From the NCBI GenBank assembly GCA_963802375.1, contig CAWDIJ010000010.1, positions 744,001 through 808,000 on the forward strand: a DNA stretch of 64,000 bases, read 5' to 3'. Within the stretch, counting starts at the first letter, position 1, and each line of letters begins with the position of its first letter. Under the pieces are notes generated by a model. It saw only the letters and a program-made list of their open reading frames with translations. It was not told the origin of the DNA and ran no database searches. Source of the DNA: JACDAN01 sp963802375. GTDB lineage: Bacteria > Actinomycetota > Thermoleophilia > Gaiellales > Gaiellaceae. Positions 8,840 through 17,644 of the stretch are shown here, one piece after another. The translations under genes and the position numbers were made by a program.

Positions 8840-9144
8840 GCACGCAGCTCGTCGCCGAGCTGACGATCTTCGCGCTCGCGGTCTTCATCGGCTTCGAGTT
8901 GATCTCGAAGGTGCCGACGATGCTGCACACGCCGCTGATGTCGGGCACGAACGCGATCCACGGGATCGTCCTGATCGGTGCGATGTTGATCGTGGGCACC
9001 GCCGACTCGACCCTGGAGCAGGTCTTCGGGTTCGTCGCCGTCGTGTTCGGCACGATCAACATCGTCGGCGGCTTCCTCGTTACCGACCGGATGCTCGAAA
9101 TGTTCAAGCGGCGGCCAGGCGAGGACACGGAGAAACGTGAGTAG
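8836..9144 (+). CDS. pntAB: NAD(P) transhydrogenase alpha subunit part 2 (membrane domain)
   Basis: A 102-residue membrane part of the transhydrogenase proton channel. At least three hydrophobic helices are visible (LTIFALAVFIGFELI; AIHGIVLIGAMLIVG; VFGFVAVVFGTINIVGGFLV), matching the PntAB pattern SGTNAIHGIV. The start is GTG at 8836, overlapping the pntAA stop (GTGA) behind a GAGGAG Shine-Dalgarno at 8822-8827. The end overlaps the pntB start (GTG 9137) by 8 bases, so all three are translationally coupled. Confidence 0.9.
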   Translation: MSTQLVAELTIFALAVFIGFELISKVPTMLHTPLMSGTNAIHGIVLIGAMLIVGTADSTLEQVFGFVAVVFGTINIVGGFLVTDRMLEMFKRRPGEDTEKRE

Positions 9145-10532
9145 GACCTGGATCGACGTCGCGTACCTCGTGGCGGCGATCTGCCTCGTCATCGGAATCA
9201 AGCGGCTGTCGCACCCGCGCACGGCTCGCTCGGGCAACCTCATCGCCGCCGCGGGGATGACGATCGCCGTCGGGATTCACGTTCGCGATCGAGGGGCTGG
9301 AGCGCTACTGGCTGATCGTCGCGGGAATCGCGGTCGGGACGGTCTTCGGCGTCGCGTCCGCGCGAATGGTGCGGATGACGGCGATGCCGCAGATGGTGGC
9401 GCTCTTCAACGGCGTCGGCGGCGGAGCGGCGGCGCTGATCGCGGCCGCCGAGTACCACCGCCATGCAGGCGATCCCGGGCGGCTCCCGGGAGAGTTGCTC
9501 GTCGGGATTCTCTTCTCGGCGGTTGTCGGATCGGTCAGCTTCTGGGGAAGCCTGGTGGCGTTCGGAAAGCTCCAGGAGCTCGTTCCCGGCCGGCCGATCC
9601 TCGCGCCGGCGCAGAACATCACGATCGCGGTTCTGGCGCTGACGCTCCTTGGTGCGATCGCGCTCACAGCGGTCACCGAGCAGGGGATCTGGCTCGCCTT
9701 GCTCATGCTCGGGGCGCTGATCTTCGGCTTCCTGTTCGTGCTCCCGATCGGCGGCGCGGACATGCCGGTCGTGATCTCGCTGCTGAACGCGTTCACGGGG
9801 CTGGCGGCCGCGTCGACCGGCTTCGTGCTCGACAACACGGCGCTGATCATCGGCGGAACGCTCGTCGGCGCCTCGGGAACCCTGCTGACGATCCTGATGG
9901 GCAAGGCGATGGGACGGCCGCTGCGGCTGACGCTGTTCGGGGCATTCGGCACCGCCCCGGCGGGGGCGGGGGCCGCGGTCGCGGCCGTCGACGGCGACGG
10001 CTCGGTGCGGACCGCCTCCGCCGACGACATCGCCTTCATGCTCGCCTACGCCCGACGCGTCGTGTTCGTCCCGGGGTATGGGCTCGCTGTGGCGCAGGCG
10101 CAGCACGACGTGCGCAACCTCGGCGACCTGCTCGAGGAGAAGGGCGTCGACGTCCGCTACGCGATCCATCCGGTCGCCGGGCGCATGCCGGGACACATGA
10201 ACGTCCTGCTCGCGGAGGCGAACGTGCCGTACGACGAGCTCTTCGAGATGGACGAGATCAACCCCGAGTTTCCGCAGACGGACGTCGTCGTCGTCGTCGG
10301 CGCGAACGACGTGGTCAACCCGGCGGCGCGGAACTCGCCCGGAAACCCGATCTACGGGATGCCGATCCTCGACGTCGACCGCGCGCACAACGTCGTCGTG
10401 ATCAAGCGCAGCCTCTCGCCGGGGTTCGCGGGCGTCGACAACCCGCTGTTCTACGACCCGAAGACCGTGATGCTCTTCGACGACGCGAAGGCGGCGCTGG
10501 AGAAGCTTGTCACGTCCCTGAAGGCCGTTTGA
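9137..10532 (+). pseudogene. pntB: NAD(P) transhydrogenase beta subunit, with one-base frameshift
   Basis: Membrane plus NADP(H)-binding subunit of the transhydrogenase. The N-terminal part (IDVAYLVAAICLVIGIKRL, then GNLIAAAGMTIAVG) reads in the frame of GTG 9137. From about 9275 the homologous protein continues one base off (FTFAIEGLERYW...) and stays open to 10532. There it shows many membrane helices and then the NADP domain with VPGYGLAVAQAQ, HPVAGRMPGHMNVLLAEA and GANDVVNPAA. Removing one G from GGG at 9272-9274 restores VGFTF and a continuous product of about 464 residues. The pathway partners are intact and no second lesion is visible, so a sequencing or assembly indel is at least as likely as a true mutation. 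Confidence 0.85.
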
Positions 10533-11470
10533 CCCCGGTTCCCGTGTTCGGCGCGGCGGTGGTCGAGGCCGCGGTGCCTCCCGCGCGGGCGGTCGAGGTC
10601 GTCCGGGAGGCGTTTGTGGCGTATGCGCGAGGCGAGTGGTCGATGCCGCCGAAGGTCTACGTGCCTGCGTACCCGGCCGGGGACTTTCGCGCGATGCCGG
10701 CCCTCGGCGCTGGTTTCGCGCTTTTGAAATGGGTCACGTCTTTTCCGGGGAATCCGGCGTTGGGGCTGCCGACGGTAGCTGGGCTCGTCTTGTTGTCGGA
10801 CGCGTCGAACGGGATGCCCGTCGCCGTCCTGGAAGCGGGCGCCGTCACGGCGCTGCGGACCGGCGCGGCCGCAGTGCTTGCGGCCGAGACGCTTGGACGG
10901 CCAGATGCGGGGCCTGCCGCGGTGATCGGCGCCGGCGTGAACGGGAGGGCGGTCGCGCGGACCTTCGTCGCCCGTGGCCGGGACGTGATCGTGTGGGACG
11001 TGGACGCGGAGCGGGCTCGAGCGACCGCGGAGGAGGTTGGCGGCCGGCTGGCGGCGAGCGCCGAGGAGGCGTTGAGCGCGGACCTCGTAGTGACGGTGAC
11101 GCCCGGCCACGAGGTGGTCTTTCCGGACGGGAGTCTCCGGCCGGGGCAGCATGCGAGCCTGATGGGAGCGGACGGGCCGGGCAAGTCCGAGATCGCAGTC
11201 GGCGAGCTGGCCCGAGTTCGGATCTTCTGCGACGACTGGGAACAAGCCAGTCACAACGGGGACCTCGTGCATGGAGTGGAGGCGGGTGTCGTTTCGCAGG
11301 ACGACGTGACGCAGCTCGGCGACGTGCTTGCGGGTCAGGCACAGGGCCGCCGGTCGCCTGACGACATCACGATCTTCGACTCGACCGGGTTGGCGATCCA
11401 GGACCTCGCAATCGCGCTCGCGGCTCTGGAGATGGTGGGCGACCTGGATCTGCCGACGCTCGATCTCTAA
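10529..11470 (+). CDS. Ornithine cyclodeaminase / mu-crystallin family dehydrogenase
   Basis: NAD(P)-binding enzyme of the ornithine cyclodeaminase/alanine dehydrogenase/mu-crystallin family, 313 residues. It shows the family block GLPTVAGLVLLSDASNG, then AVTALRTGAAAVLAAETLGR, and a Rossmann nucleotide site AAVIGAGVNGRAVARTF followed by WDVDAERA. The real substrate (ornithine, alanine, ketimine) cannot be told. The start is probably TTG 10529, which overlaps the pntB stop (TTGA); GTG 10544 is the alternative. It sits as the last gene of the pnt operon. Confidence 0.82.
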   Translation: MTPVPVFGAAVVEAAVPPARAVEVVREAFVAYARGEWSMPPKVYVPAYPAGDFRAMPALGAGFALLKWVTSFPGNPALGLPTVAGLVLLSDASNGMPVAVLEAGAVTALRTGAAAVLAAETLGRPDAGPAAVIGAGVNGRAVARTFVARGRDVIVWDVDAERARATAEEVGGRLAASAEEALSADLVVTVTPGHEVVFPDGSLRPGQHASLMGADGPGKSEIAVGELARVRIFCDDWEQASHNGDLVHGVEAGVVSQDDVTQLGDVLAGQAQGRRSPDDITIFDSTGLAIQDLAIALAALEMVGDLDLPTLDL

Positions 11471-11504
11471 TCGACAGGCCCCTAACGTACGAGCGGGAAG
11501 CACC

Positions 11505-12047
11505 GTGAACGTGATCGAGACCGAGCGCCTTCTCCTCGAGCCGCTGGACGTGTCAAGGCTCGAAGAGTTCGTCGCCCTCACCGCCGACCCGGACGCCATG
11601 CGATATTGGGCTCTTGGTGGACCGTTCACACGTGATGTGGCGGAGCGAAACTTCGCGGCGTCGCTCGCTCGTCTACGGGAGCACAGGTTCGGCAGACGAT
11701 GGATCGTTGAGAAGGCGAATGGCAGCGGGCTCGGCTTCACCGACACGAAGTACTTCGGCCAGAGTTGCGATGACGTCTCGTCGGACGAGATCGAAATCGG
11801 CTGGATGCTCACACCCTCCGCGTGGGGTCATGGGTACGCGACGGAGGCGGGGCGCGCAGTCCGGAATGAAGCGTTCGACCGCCTGAAGCTCGAGAGCATC
11901 GTCGCGGTGCATCACCCCGAGAATGCGACGTCCGGACGGATCATGGAAAAACTCGGCATGGTGTTCGAGCGGGACGTCGTGGCCAGAGATGGCTGGCCGT
12001 ATCGCCTCTATCGCCTGACGCGGGAGCAGTGGGCGTTGACGCGTTGA
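11505..12047 (+). CDS. GNAT acetyltransferase, RimJ/RimL-like
   Basis: A 180-residue acetyl-CoA-dependent N-acetyltransferase of the RimJ/RimL type. The N-terminus IETERLLLEPL, the middle EIEIGWMLTPSAWGHGYATEA (acetyl-CoA loop with GHGYATE) and the late HPENATSGRIMEKLGM are hallmark motifs. The start is GTG 11505 behind GCGGGAAG; a second in-frame GTG lies at 11511. The gene is separate from the dehydrogenase upstream (34-base gap). The target is unknown; it could be a ribosomal protein N-terminus or a small molecule. Confidence 0.85.
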   Translation: MNVIETERLLLEPLDVSRLEEFVALTADPDAMRYWALGGPFTRDVAERNFAASLARLREHRFGRRWIVEKANGSGLGFTDTKYFGQSCDDVSSDEIEIGWMLTPSAWGHGYATEAGRAVRNEAFDRLKLESIVAVHHPENATSGRIMEKLGMVFERDVVARDGWPYRLYRLTREQWALTR

Positions 12048-12048
12048 G

Positions 12049-12107
12049 CCGTAGGAAAACGCGTGCAGCACCTCGCGGAGAACCTCGAGCTTGGTGTCGT
12101 CGCCCAT
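12049..12107 (-). pseudogene. 5' remnant of a gene with intact ribosome-binding site
   Basis: An ATG at 12107 stands behind a strong Shine-Dalgarno (GGGAGGTG, 12111-12118). The first 18 codons look protein-like (MGDDTKLEVLREVLHAFS). The frame then runs antisense into the acetyltransferase gene with no recognisable protein. The rest of 12048-12285 shows no gene. I read this as the truncated beginning of a lost gene, but a short expressed peptide is possible. Confidence 0.35.
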
Positions 12108-12285
12108 GAGCACCTCCCGCGCTTCGCGACGTCCTGGTCAGCCAAACAGGCGTTCCTCCCCACGTCAACCGGTGGGCGATCGGTATTGAGGTGGTGAACC
12201 GCTTCCGGGCGGGGGCTAACGACGGTAGCGTCTCGGACGTCCAAGAATCGATATCGGCTGAGCGGTCGAGAGAGGGAGGAAGCGG

Positions 12286-12657
12286 ATGAGCAAGGTCGTG
12301 CATTTCGAGATTCCCGCTGACGACACGAGTCGCGCCAAGGAGTTCTGGTCGGGCCTGTTCGGCGTCCAGTTCCAGACCTACGACGGCCCGGTTGAGTACC
12401 ACATGTTCGCCAACGAGGACCAGCAGAGCGGCGGCGGGTTGATGCCTCGCGAGCAAGGACAGGATGGGCTACGGGTGTACTTCGCAACGGAGGACATCGA
12501 CGCCGCACGGGAGAAGGCGTCGCAGCTCGGTGGGTCCGTAGAGGACAAGCAGCCTGTCCCCGGGATGGGCTGGTTCGCCCACGCGAAGGACACCGAGGGC
12601 AACGAATTCTCGTTCTGGCAGAACGACGAGAACGCCCCGATGCCGGACGAGGGTTAG
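12286..12657 (+). CDS. VOC (glyoxalase/bleomycin-resistance fold) family protein
   Basis: A 123-residue single-domain vicinal-oxygen-chelate protein. The N-terminus VVHFEIPADDTSRAKEFW and the C-terminus KDTEGNEFSFWQ are the family beta-alpha-beta ends. Candidate metal ligands are His6 and the late Glu in NEFSF. The substrate is unknown. The start is ATG with GGGAGGAAG 5 bases upstream. Its stop overlaps that of the convergent oxidoreductase by 4 bases. Confidence 0.85.
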   Translation: MSKVVHFEIPADDTSRAKEFWSGLFGVQFQTYDGPVEYHMFANEDQQSGGGLMPREQGQDGLRVYFATEDIDAAREKASQLGGSVEDKQPVPGMGWFAHAKDTEGNEFSFWQNDENAPMPDEG

Positions 12658-13778
12658 AGCAGCCGCCCAGGATCGAACAGCTCGAGCTCGGGCTCGCGCC
12701 GGCCGAGAATCGCTTTCGCAACGAGCTCGCCGGATGCGAGCCCGAGCACGTTGCCATGGCCCGAGTAGCCACGGGCGACCCACACGCGGTCGCGCCCGGG
12801 AACCGCGCCTACGAGCGGACGGTCGTCGGGCGAGGTCCCGAAGATCCCGGACCAGCGATGGGTGATCGCGGGCAGGTACCCGATGAGGTCTCGAAGGAAC
12901 GACTCGAGTGCAGCCTGGACGGGCTCGGTCGTCACCTCGTCAGCCGTGAACTCGGCTTCGAGTGTGACGTCGCGCCGACCGCCGACGACGAGCCGGCCGT
13001 CCGGCAGCTGCTGCCAGTAATCGAAACCCCGCCGCGCGTAGTGCGGTCGCTCGTACAGGAGCTCGGGCAGCGGCTCGGTCGAGACGACCTGGCCGCGCGT
13101 GGGACGCACGACTCGGTCGAGCTCCGCGACGAGGCCGCTCGGGTAGCCGTCCGAGGCGATCACCACGTGCTCGGCGTCGAGCTCGTCCAGGGACGCGACG
13201 CGTGCGCCCTCACGGATCTCCGCTCCGGCCTCGCCAGCCCGGGAAGCCAGGCGTCGGACCCAGCGCCCGGGTTGAAGCGCTCCGTCGTCTGTCTGGAGGA
13301 TCGCGGCCAGGTAGGCGTCGGAGAGCCGCTCGGGCAGCTCGTCGACCCATTCCGCCGCGAAGCCGTCCGCGAGCAACGCGTCGTGTTCCGCTCGCAGCTC
13401 GTCCCTCTCTTTTTCGTCTGCGGCCAGCCGGAGGCTGCCGACGCGCCGAAACGCGTCGCCGGCGAGGTCGGCCATCCGATCGAGCGCGCGCTCGGTCAGT
13501 CGCCAGAACGCTGTTGCGCGTTCTGGTCCGAACGTCGCCCGTGCGGTGTCGTAGCGCATGGCGCCGCCACGGAGAGCAAAGCCGCCGTTCCGCCCGCTCG
13601 CGCCGGAGGCGATCGTGCGCGCCTCGTACAGTCGAACACGCATGCCGGCCTCAGCCAGCGTGAGCGCGCAGGAGCAACCCGTGACGCCCCCACCGACGAT
13701 CGCGACGTCGACAGAACCGTCGTGGTGCTTGCCGGCCAGGGGCTCAACGGGCTCGTCCAGCCAGTACGGCGTGTCCAC
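12654..13778 (-). CDS. FAD-dependent oxidoreductase (DAO / PuuB-like)
   Basis: Amine or amino-acid oxidase of the D-amino-acid oxidase (DAO) family, 374 residues from GTG 13778. The dinucleotide-binding motif VAIVGGGVTGCSCALTLAEAG is near residue 25, followed by SGRNGGFALRGG. The C-terminus has HRWSGIFGTSPDDRPLVG and GYSGHGNVLGLASGELVAKAI, which resembles gamma-glutamylputrescine oxidase-like proteins. The upstream in-frame start at 13835 would overlap dprA by 38 bases and adds atypical residues, so GTG 13778, 20 bases after dprA, is preferred. The substrate is not identifiable. Confidence 0.85.
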   Translation of the reverse strand: MDTPYWLDEPVEPLAGKHHDGSVDVAIVGGGVTGCSCALTLAEAGMRVRLYEARTIASGASGRNGGFALRGGAMRYDTARATFGPERATAFWRLTERALDRMADLAGDAFRRVGSLRLAADEKERDELRAEHDALLADGFAAEWVDELPERLSDAYLAAILQTDDGALQPGRWVRRLASRAGEAGAEIREGARVASLDELDAEHVVIASDGYPSGLVAELDRVVRPTRGQVVSTEPLPELLYERPHYARRGFDYWQQLPDGRLVVGGRRDVTLEAEFTADEVTTEPVQAALESFLRDLIGYLPAITHRWSGIFGTSPDDRPLVGAVPGRDRVWVARGYSGHGNVLGLASGELVAKAILGRREPELELFDPGRLL

Positions 13779-13797
13779 CGGGCGATCGTAGACACCG

Positions 13798-14643
13798 TCA
13801 TCGCACCGCCCTGTAAACACCGTCGGCCACCGCAACCAGGCCGGCGAGCTCCAATTCGGTCAGCGCGACGCTGACCGCGCCGGCCTCCAGCGAGGCCTTG
13901 GCGACCAGCTCGTCCGCGGCAGACGGCGTGTCGCGAACCAGCACCAGCAGGCGCCTGGCGGCCTCGGATACGTCCGGATCCTCGGTCGCCGCGGCGCGTT
14001 CGATGCCGAGCGCCTCGAGCACGTCTCCCGATCCGGTCAGCGGCGTGGCGCCGAGCCGCAGGAGAGCGTTCGACCCGACCGAAAGCGCGCTCGTGATCTC
14101 ACCGGGCACGGCGAAGACCTCTCTGCCTTCTTCGAGAGCGAAGTCGGCCGTGATCAGCGCCCCGCTCCGCTCCCTGGCCTCCACGACGACGACCGCCTCG
14201 CAGAGCCCCGCGATGATCCGATTCCTCGCCGGGAACCTCCACGGCGCCGGTTCCACCCCGGCTTCGTACTCCGAGATGACGAGACCGCCGTCCTCCATTC
14301 GCCGCGAGAGTGCCGCGTTCACAGCCGGGTAGTCGCGGTCGATCCCGCAACCGAGCACGCCGACCGTCGGCCCGCCACTCTCAAGGGCACCTCGATGTGC
14401 CTCGCCGTCGATCCCCCGGGCCAACCCACTGACGACGACGAGGCCGGCAGCGGCCAGCTCCCGACCGAGCATGCGCGCGACCTGGGCGCCGTACGGCGAG
14501 CACGACCGCGCGCCGACGACGCCGACCGACCGACGCCCGAGTAGCCCGGGCTCACCCGAGCCGCGCAGATAGAGCGAAGGAGGCGGATCGAAGATCGCCT
14601 TCAACCGCGCTGGAAAGCGCACGTCGGAGCGCGCGATCTTCAC
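13798..14643 (-). CDS. dprA: DNA-processing protein DprA
   Basis: Loads RecA on incoming single-stranded DNA during natural transformation; also widespread in non-transformable bacteria. It has 281 residues. The Rossmann-like core shows VGVVGARSCSPYGAQVARMLG, VVSGLARGIDGEAHRGAL, GCGIDRDYPAVN, FPARNRIIAGLCEAVVVVEA and GSGALITADFALEEGREVFAVPG-type segments. A C-terminal winged-helix region ends in LAGLVAVADGVYRAVR. The start GTG 14643 overlaps the comM stop (GTGA). The comM-dprA pairing is common. Confidence 0.93.
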   Translation of the reverse strand: MKIARSDVRFPARLKAIFDPPPSLYLRGSGEPGLLGRRSVGVVGARSCSPYGAQVARMLGRELAAAGLVVVSGLARGIDGEAHRGALESGGPTVGVLGCGIDRDYPAVNAALSRRMEDGGLVISEYEAGVEPAPWRFPARNRIIAGLCEAVVVVEARERSGALITADFALEEGREVFAVPGEITSALSVGSNALLRLGATPLTGSGDVLEALGIERAAATEDPDVSEAARRLLVLVRDTPSAADELVAKASLEAGAVSVALTELELAGLVAVADGVYRAVR

Positions 14644-16103
14644 CGCGCCAGCTCCCGTGGCGAGCGGTAGGCGAGCGCCTCGGCCACGTGCTCCTCCTCG
14701 ACGGCCGCCGCGTCCGCGAGGGCGGCAACCGTCCGCGCGACGCGCGCCACCCGAGCCCGCCCGCGGCCCGAGAGCGGCAGCCGCTCGACTGCCCGGTCGA
14801 GTAGCGCCGTCGCCGGATCCGTACGCTCGAGCGGACGATCCGCGAGCCGTCCGCGAGCCGCAGCCACTCGACCGGCGACGGCACTCGAGGCCTCGCCCGC
14901 CGTCCCGCCCAGCTCCGCCGCGCGAGGACGAGGCAGCGCGACCACGAGATCGAAGCGATCGAGCAGCGCACGCGAGAGCTTCTCCCGAAACGCCGCCAGC
15001 CGTTGAGCCGAGCACTGGCAGTCCGCACCCGCGTCACCGCGCCCGCCGCACGGACACATGTTCATGGAAGCGACGAGCTGAAATCGCGCCGGGAAGACCG
15101 CCCTCCCTCCCACTCGTGCGACCGCGATCTCGCCGTCCTCGAGCGGCTGGCGAAGTGCCTCCAGCACCGGTCGCTGGAACTCCGGCAGCTCGTCAAGGAA
15201 CAGCACGCCTCGATGAGCCAACGTCGCTTCCCCTGGCCGCGGCCCCGGGCCGCCACCGACGATCGCCGCAACCGACGCGCTGTGGTGCGGCGAGCGAAAC
15301 GGCCGCAGCTCAACCAGAGGCTGCTCTCGAGACAGCAGCCCGACGACCGAGTGGATTCGAGTGACCTCGAGCGCCTCGTCCCTCGTCATCGCGGGCAGCA
15401 CGCCGGGCAGGCGCCGCGCCAGCATCGACTTGCCGATTCCCGGAGGCCCCGCGAGGAGGAGGTTGTGGGCGCCGGCCGCAGCCAGTTCGAGGGCTCTTCG
15501 GGCTCGCTCCTGTCCCCGCACGTCCGCCAGGTCCGGCTCGTCGGGTCTCACGTGACCGTTGGACGAGGTCTCGACCGGCGGCGGCTCGTACTCGCCTCGG
15601 AGGTACGCGACGACCTCGGCCAGATGGTGGGCGGGGATCGGCTCGACGCCGGCGAGGGCCGCCTCCGCCGCCGACTCGGCTGCACAGACCAGTCGCCCGA
15701 GCCCGGCCCCACGCGCACCCTCGGCGGCAGCGAGGACGCCGGCCACAGGCCGCAGCCGCCCGTCGAGCGCCAGCTCGCCGATCGCCGCATGCCCAGCCAG
15801 GCGGTCTGCTGGGAACTGTCGCGACGCCGCCAGGATCGCGAGCGCGATCGGTAGGTCGAATCCGGATCCCTCCTTCCGCAGCGCCGCGGGCGCGAGGTTG
15901 ACCGTGATTCTCCGCTGTGGCCACTCGAGCTCGGCGGACGCGATCCCGCTCCGGACTCGATGCTTCGCCTCCTGGCACGCGCGGTCGGCCAGACCCACGA
16001 TCGCGAGCCCAGGAACCCCGTTCTGGAGGTGGGCCTCGACCTCCACCTTGCGGGCCTCGAGCCCTACGAGAGCATGGGTGACCGTCCGTCCGAGCACACC
16101 CAT
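14640..16103 (-). CDS. comM: YifB/ComM-type Mg-chelatase-like AAA+ ATPase
   Basis: Hexameric AAA+ helicase that promotes branch migration during transformation in species where it has been studied. It has 487 residues. The N-terminal Lon-like domain (VEVEAHLQNGVPGLAIVGLAD) is followed by a Walker A region (LLLAGPPGIGKSMLARRLPG), Walker B (GVLFLDELPEF) and a zinc-like cluster (MNMCPCGGRGDAGADCQC). The ATG is at 16103. It forms a coupled pair with dprA, both placed after the conserved rnhB-yraN end of the ribosomal cluster. Confidence 0.93.
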   Translation of the reverse strand: MGVLGRTVTHALVGLEARKVEVEAHLQNGVPGLAIVGLADRACQEAKHRVRSGIASAELEWPQRRITVNLAPAALRKEGSGFDLPIALAILAASRQFPADRLAGHAAIGELALDGRLRPVAGVLAAAEGARGAGLGRLVCAAESAAEAALAGVEPIPAHHLAEVVAYLRGEYEPPPVETSSNGHVRPDEPDLADVRGQERARRALELAAAGAHNLLLAGPPGIGKSMLARRLPGVLPAMTRDEALEVTRIHSVVGLLSREQPLVELRPFRSPHHSASVAAIVGGGPGPRPGEATLAHRGVLFLDELPEFQRPVLEALRQPLEDGEIAVARVGGRAVFPARFQLVASMNMCPCGGRGDAGADCQCSAQRLAAFREKLSRALLDRFDLVVALPRPRAAELGGTAGEASSAVAGRVAAARGRLADRPLERTDPATALLDRAVERLPLSGRGRARVARVARTVAALADAAAVEEEHVAEALAYRSPRELAR

Positions 16104-16159
16104 CGACGGTACGGGTCAAACATGCACGTCTCTGTGGCAAATGTGCGCCGAAACCGGCG

Positions 16160-17275
16160 CTAGCGGGCGATCAGGATGTCCTCGAAGAACTCGCCGGCCC
16201 GCCGCCCTGTGCGGCGGTTCACATGTCGGCGAAGACGTTCCTCGAGCCGCAGGCCCGCCCGATCGAGGATCTGCGGATAGAGCTCGCGCCGGTCGTGCAC
16301 GACGATGACAATCGGCGCGCGACCTCGCAGGGACTTCCCGGCGTGCGCGAGCACCGATGCGATTCCCTCGACGTACTCTGCGAGCGCCGCCGAGCTCGTC
16401 CCACGAACGGCGGCGCCGAGCTCGACCGTCCGCCGATCCTCGAGACCCAGCAGCTCGTAGGCGTATCGATGCTGCTCGTGGTAGTCGATCAGCCCCGGGT
16501 ACGGCGGCGACGTCACCACCGCGTCGAACCGGCCGCCGCCGTAACCGATCTCCCGTGCGTCCCCATGCAGCACTTCCGCCTCGCGCCCGCGCGCGCGCAC
16601 ACGCGCGAACTCCTTGATCCTCGCGAGCGTGTCGAGCGTGTACCGCCGCAGGAAGTGCTCCGCGCGCTCGACCGGCCGGCAGATCCGCTTGTGCTTGTGG
16701 CACCAGTACGGCTCCAGCTGCGGCGCGCACGGGAAGTCCAGGTCGAAGTGGGTCGTGCGCCGCGCCGACCGGGCGGCGCGGGCAAGAATGACGCGGAGCA
16801 CGTCCTGGTGCTCGTACTCGCCTACCAGCTGCCGGAATGCGAGCAGCTCCGAGGCCGCCCTCGGCGCGTACCAATCCGCCGCGTAGCCGGACGCGGCAGG
16901 CCCGCTCCCGTCGAACGCCTCCACCCGACGCACGACGTCACGCAGCTCCGACTCGAGCGAGAAGAGCTCGTAGCGCCGCGTCTTCACGCGCATGAGCAGG
17001 CAGTTGAACGCCGCGATGTCGACGCCGACCGCGTCCCGCCCGCTCTCCAAAGACTGGACGAGTGTCGTGCCCGAGCCGGCGAACGGATCGAGTACGCGCC
17101 CACGCGCCGGGATGTATCGCCCGAGCAGCGCCTCGACCAGCTGCGGAATGAACTTGCCGAGGTAGGGATGAAGCCGGTGGACGTGCTTGGTGCGCTCGCG
17201 CTCGGGAAGGTCGCGCTCCGACCAGGAAAGCTCGAGGTCGATCTCCGCGTAGAGAGCATCCTGCGTCGGCGCCAC
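16160..17275 (-). CDS. Solitary DNA amino-methyltransferase (N4/N6)
   Basis: S-adenosylmethionine-dependent DNA methyltransferase, 371 residues. Motif I (DPFAGSGTT, residues 63-71) comes first and motif IV (TSPPYPGL, about residues 254-261) comes about 190 residues later. The region between (containing CAPQLEPYWCHKHKRIC, possibly metal-binding) could hold the target-recognition part. This order fits an alpha-like arrangement, not the usual beta order of small SPPY enzymes. No restriction endonuclease is adjacent. It lies between yraN and comM in a housekeeping run, so it may act in epigenetic regulation or be a vertically kept orphan. An RNA methylase of Trm11 type is an alternative. Confidence 0.8.
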   Translation of the reverse strand: MAPTQDALYAEIDLELSWSERDLPERERTKHVHRLHPYLGKFIPQLVEALLGRYIPARGRVLDPFAGSGTTLVQSLESGRDAVGVDIAAFNCLLMRVKTRRYELFSLESELRDVVRRVEAFDGSGPAASGYAADWYAPRAASELLAFRQLVGEYEHQDVLRVILARAARSARRTTHFDLDFPCAPQLEPYWCHKHKRICRPVERAEHFLRRYTLDTLARIKEFARVRARGREAEVLHGDAREIGYGGGRFDAVVTSPPYPGLIDYHEQHRYAYELLGLEDRRTVELGAAVRGTSSAALAEYVEGIASVLAHAGKSLRGRAPIVIVVHDRRELYPQILDRAGLRLEERLRRHVNRRTGRRAGEFFEDILIAR

Positions 17276-17308
17276 GACGGACCTCCTTCGCCAAGCGGCG
17301 GAGGAGTC

Positions 17309-17644
17309 CTAGAACGCGTTCGCCACGCGCTGCACGCCGCGCGGCGTCACCGAGACGACGTCGAAGCGCACCTCCCACTCCGCCGCCTCGGGATGCTCGG
17401 CCAGCCACGCTTCGGCGGCCCGCCTCAAACGCTCCTGTTTCTCGAGCCCGACCATCTCGGCCGGATCGCCGTATCGCTCGCCGAGCTTCGCCTTCACCTC
17501 GCAGAACACGACGCGCTTGCCTCGCCGAAGCACCAGGTCGACCTCCACCCCACCCGGCCGCACGTTCGCGCCGAGCACCCGGTAGCCGCGCAGGAGGTAA
17601 AAGAGGCGCGCCCGCCGCTCGGCCCGCGCGCCTGTCCGGTTCAT
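17309..17644 (-). CDS. yraN: UPF0102 (YraN) family nuclease-fold protein
   Basis: A 111-residue YraN/UPF0102 protein with the restriction-like core GARAERRARLFYLLRGYRVLGANVR, VEVDLVLRRGKRVVFCEVKAK (D, E and K of the nuclease fold), and the C-terminal RFDVVSV. The biochemical role is unknown in most species. The start ATG 17644 overlaps the rnhB stop by 4 bases (ATGA), the usual rnhB-yraN order. Confidence 0.9.
   Translation of the reverse strand: MNRTGARAERRARLFYLLRGYRVLGANVRPGGVEVDLVLRRGKRVVFCEVKAKLGERYGDPAEMVGLEKQERLRRAAEAWLAEHPEAAEWEVRFDVVSVTPRGVQRVANAF

Noticed and set aside
9240..10388. 382-codon minus-strand ORF opposite pntB
   Set aside because: His/Arg/Asp-rich with no family motif; pntB motifs on the plus strand explain the region.
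16160..17275. Restriction-modification or other defence island
   Set aside because: The methyltransferase has no restriction, helicase or nuclease partner; flanking genes are housekeeping.
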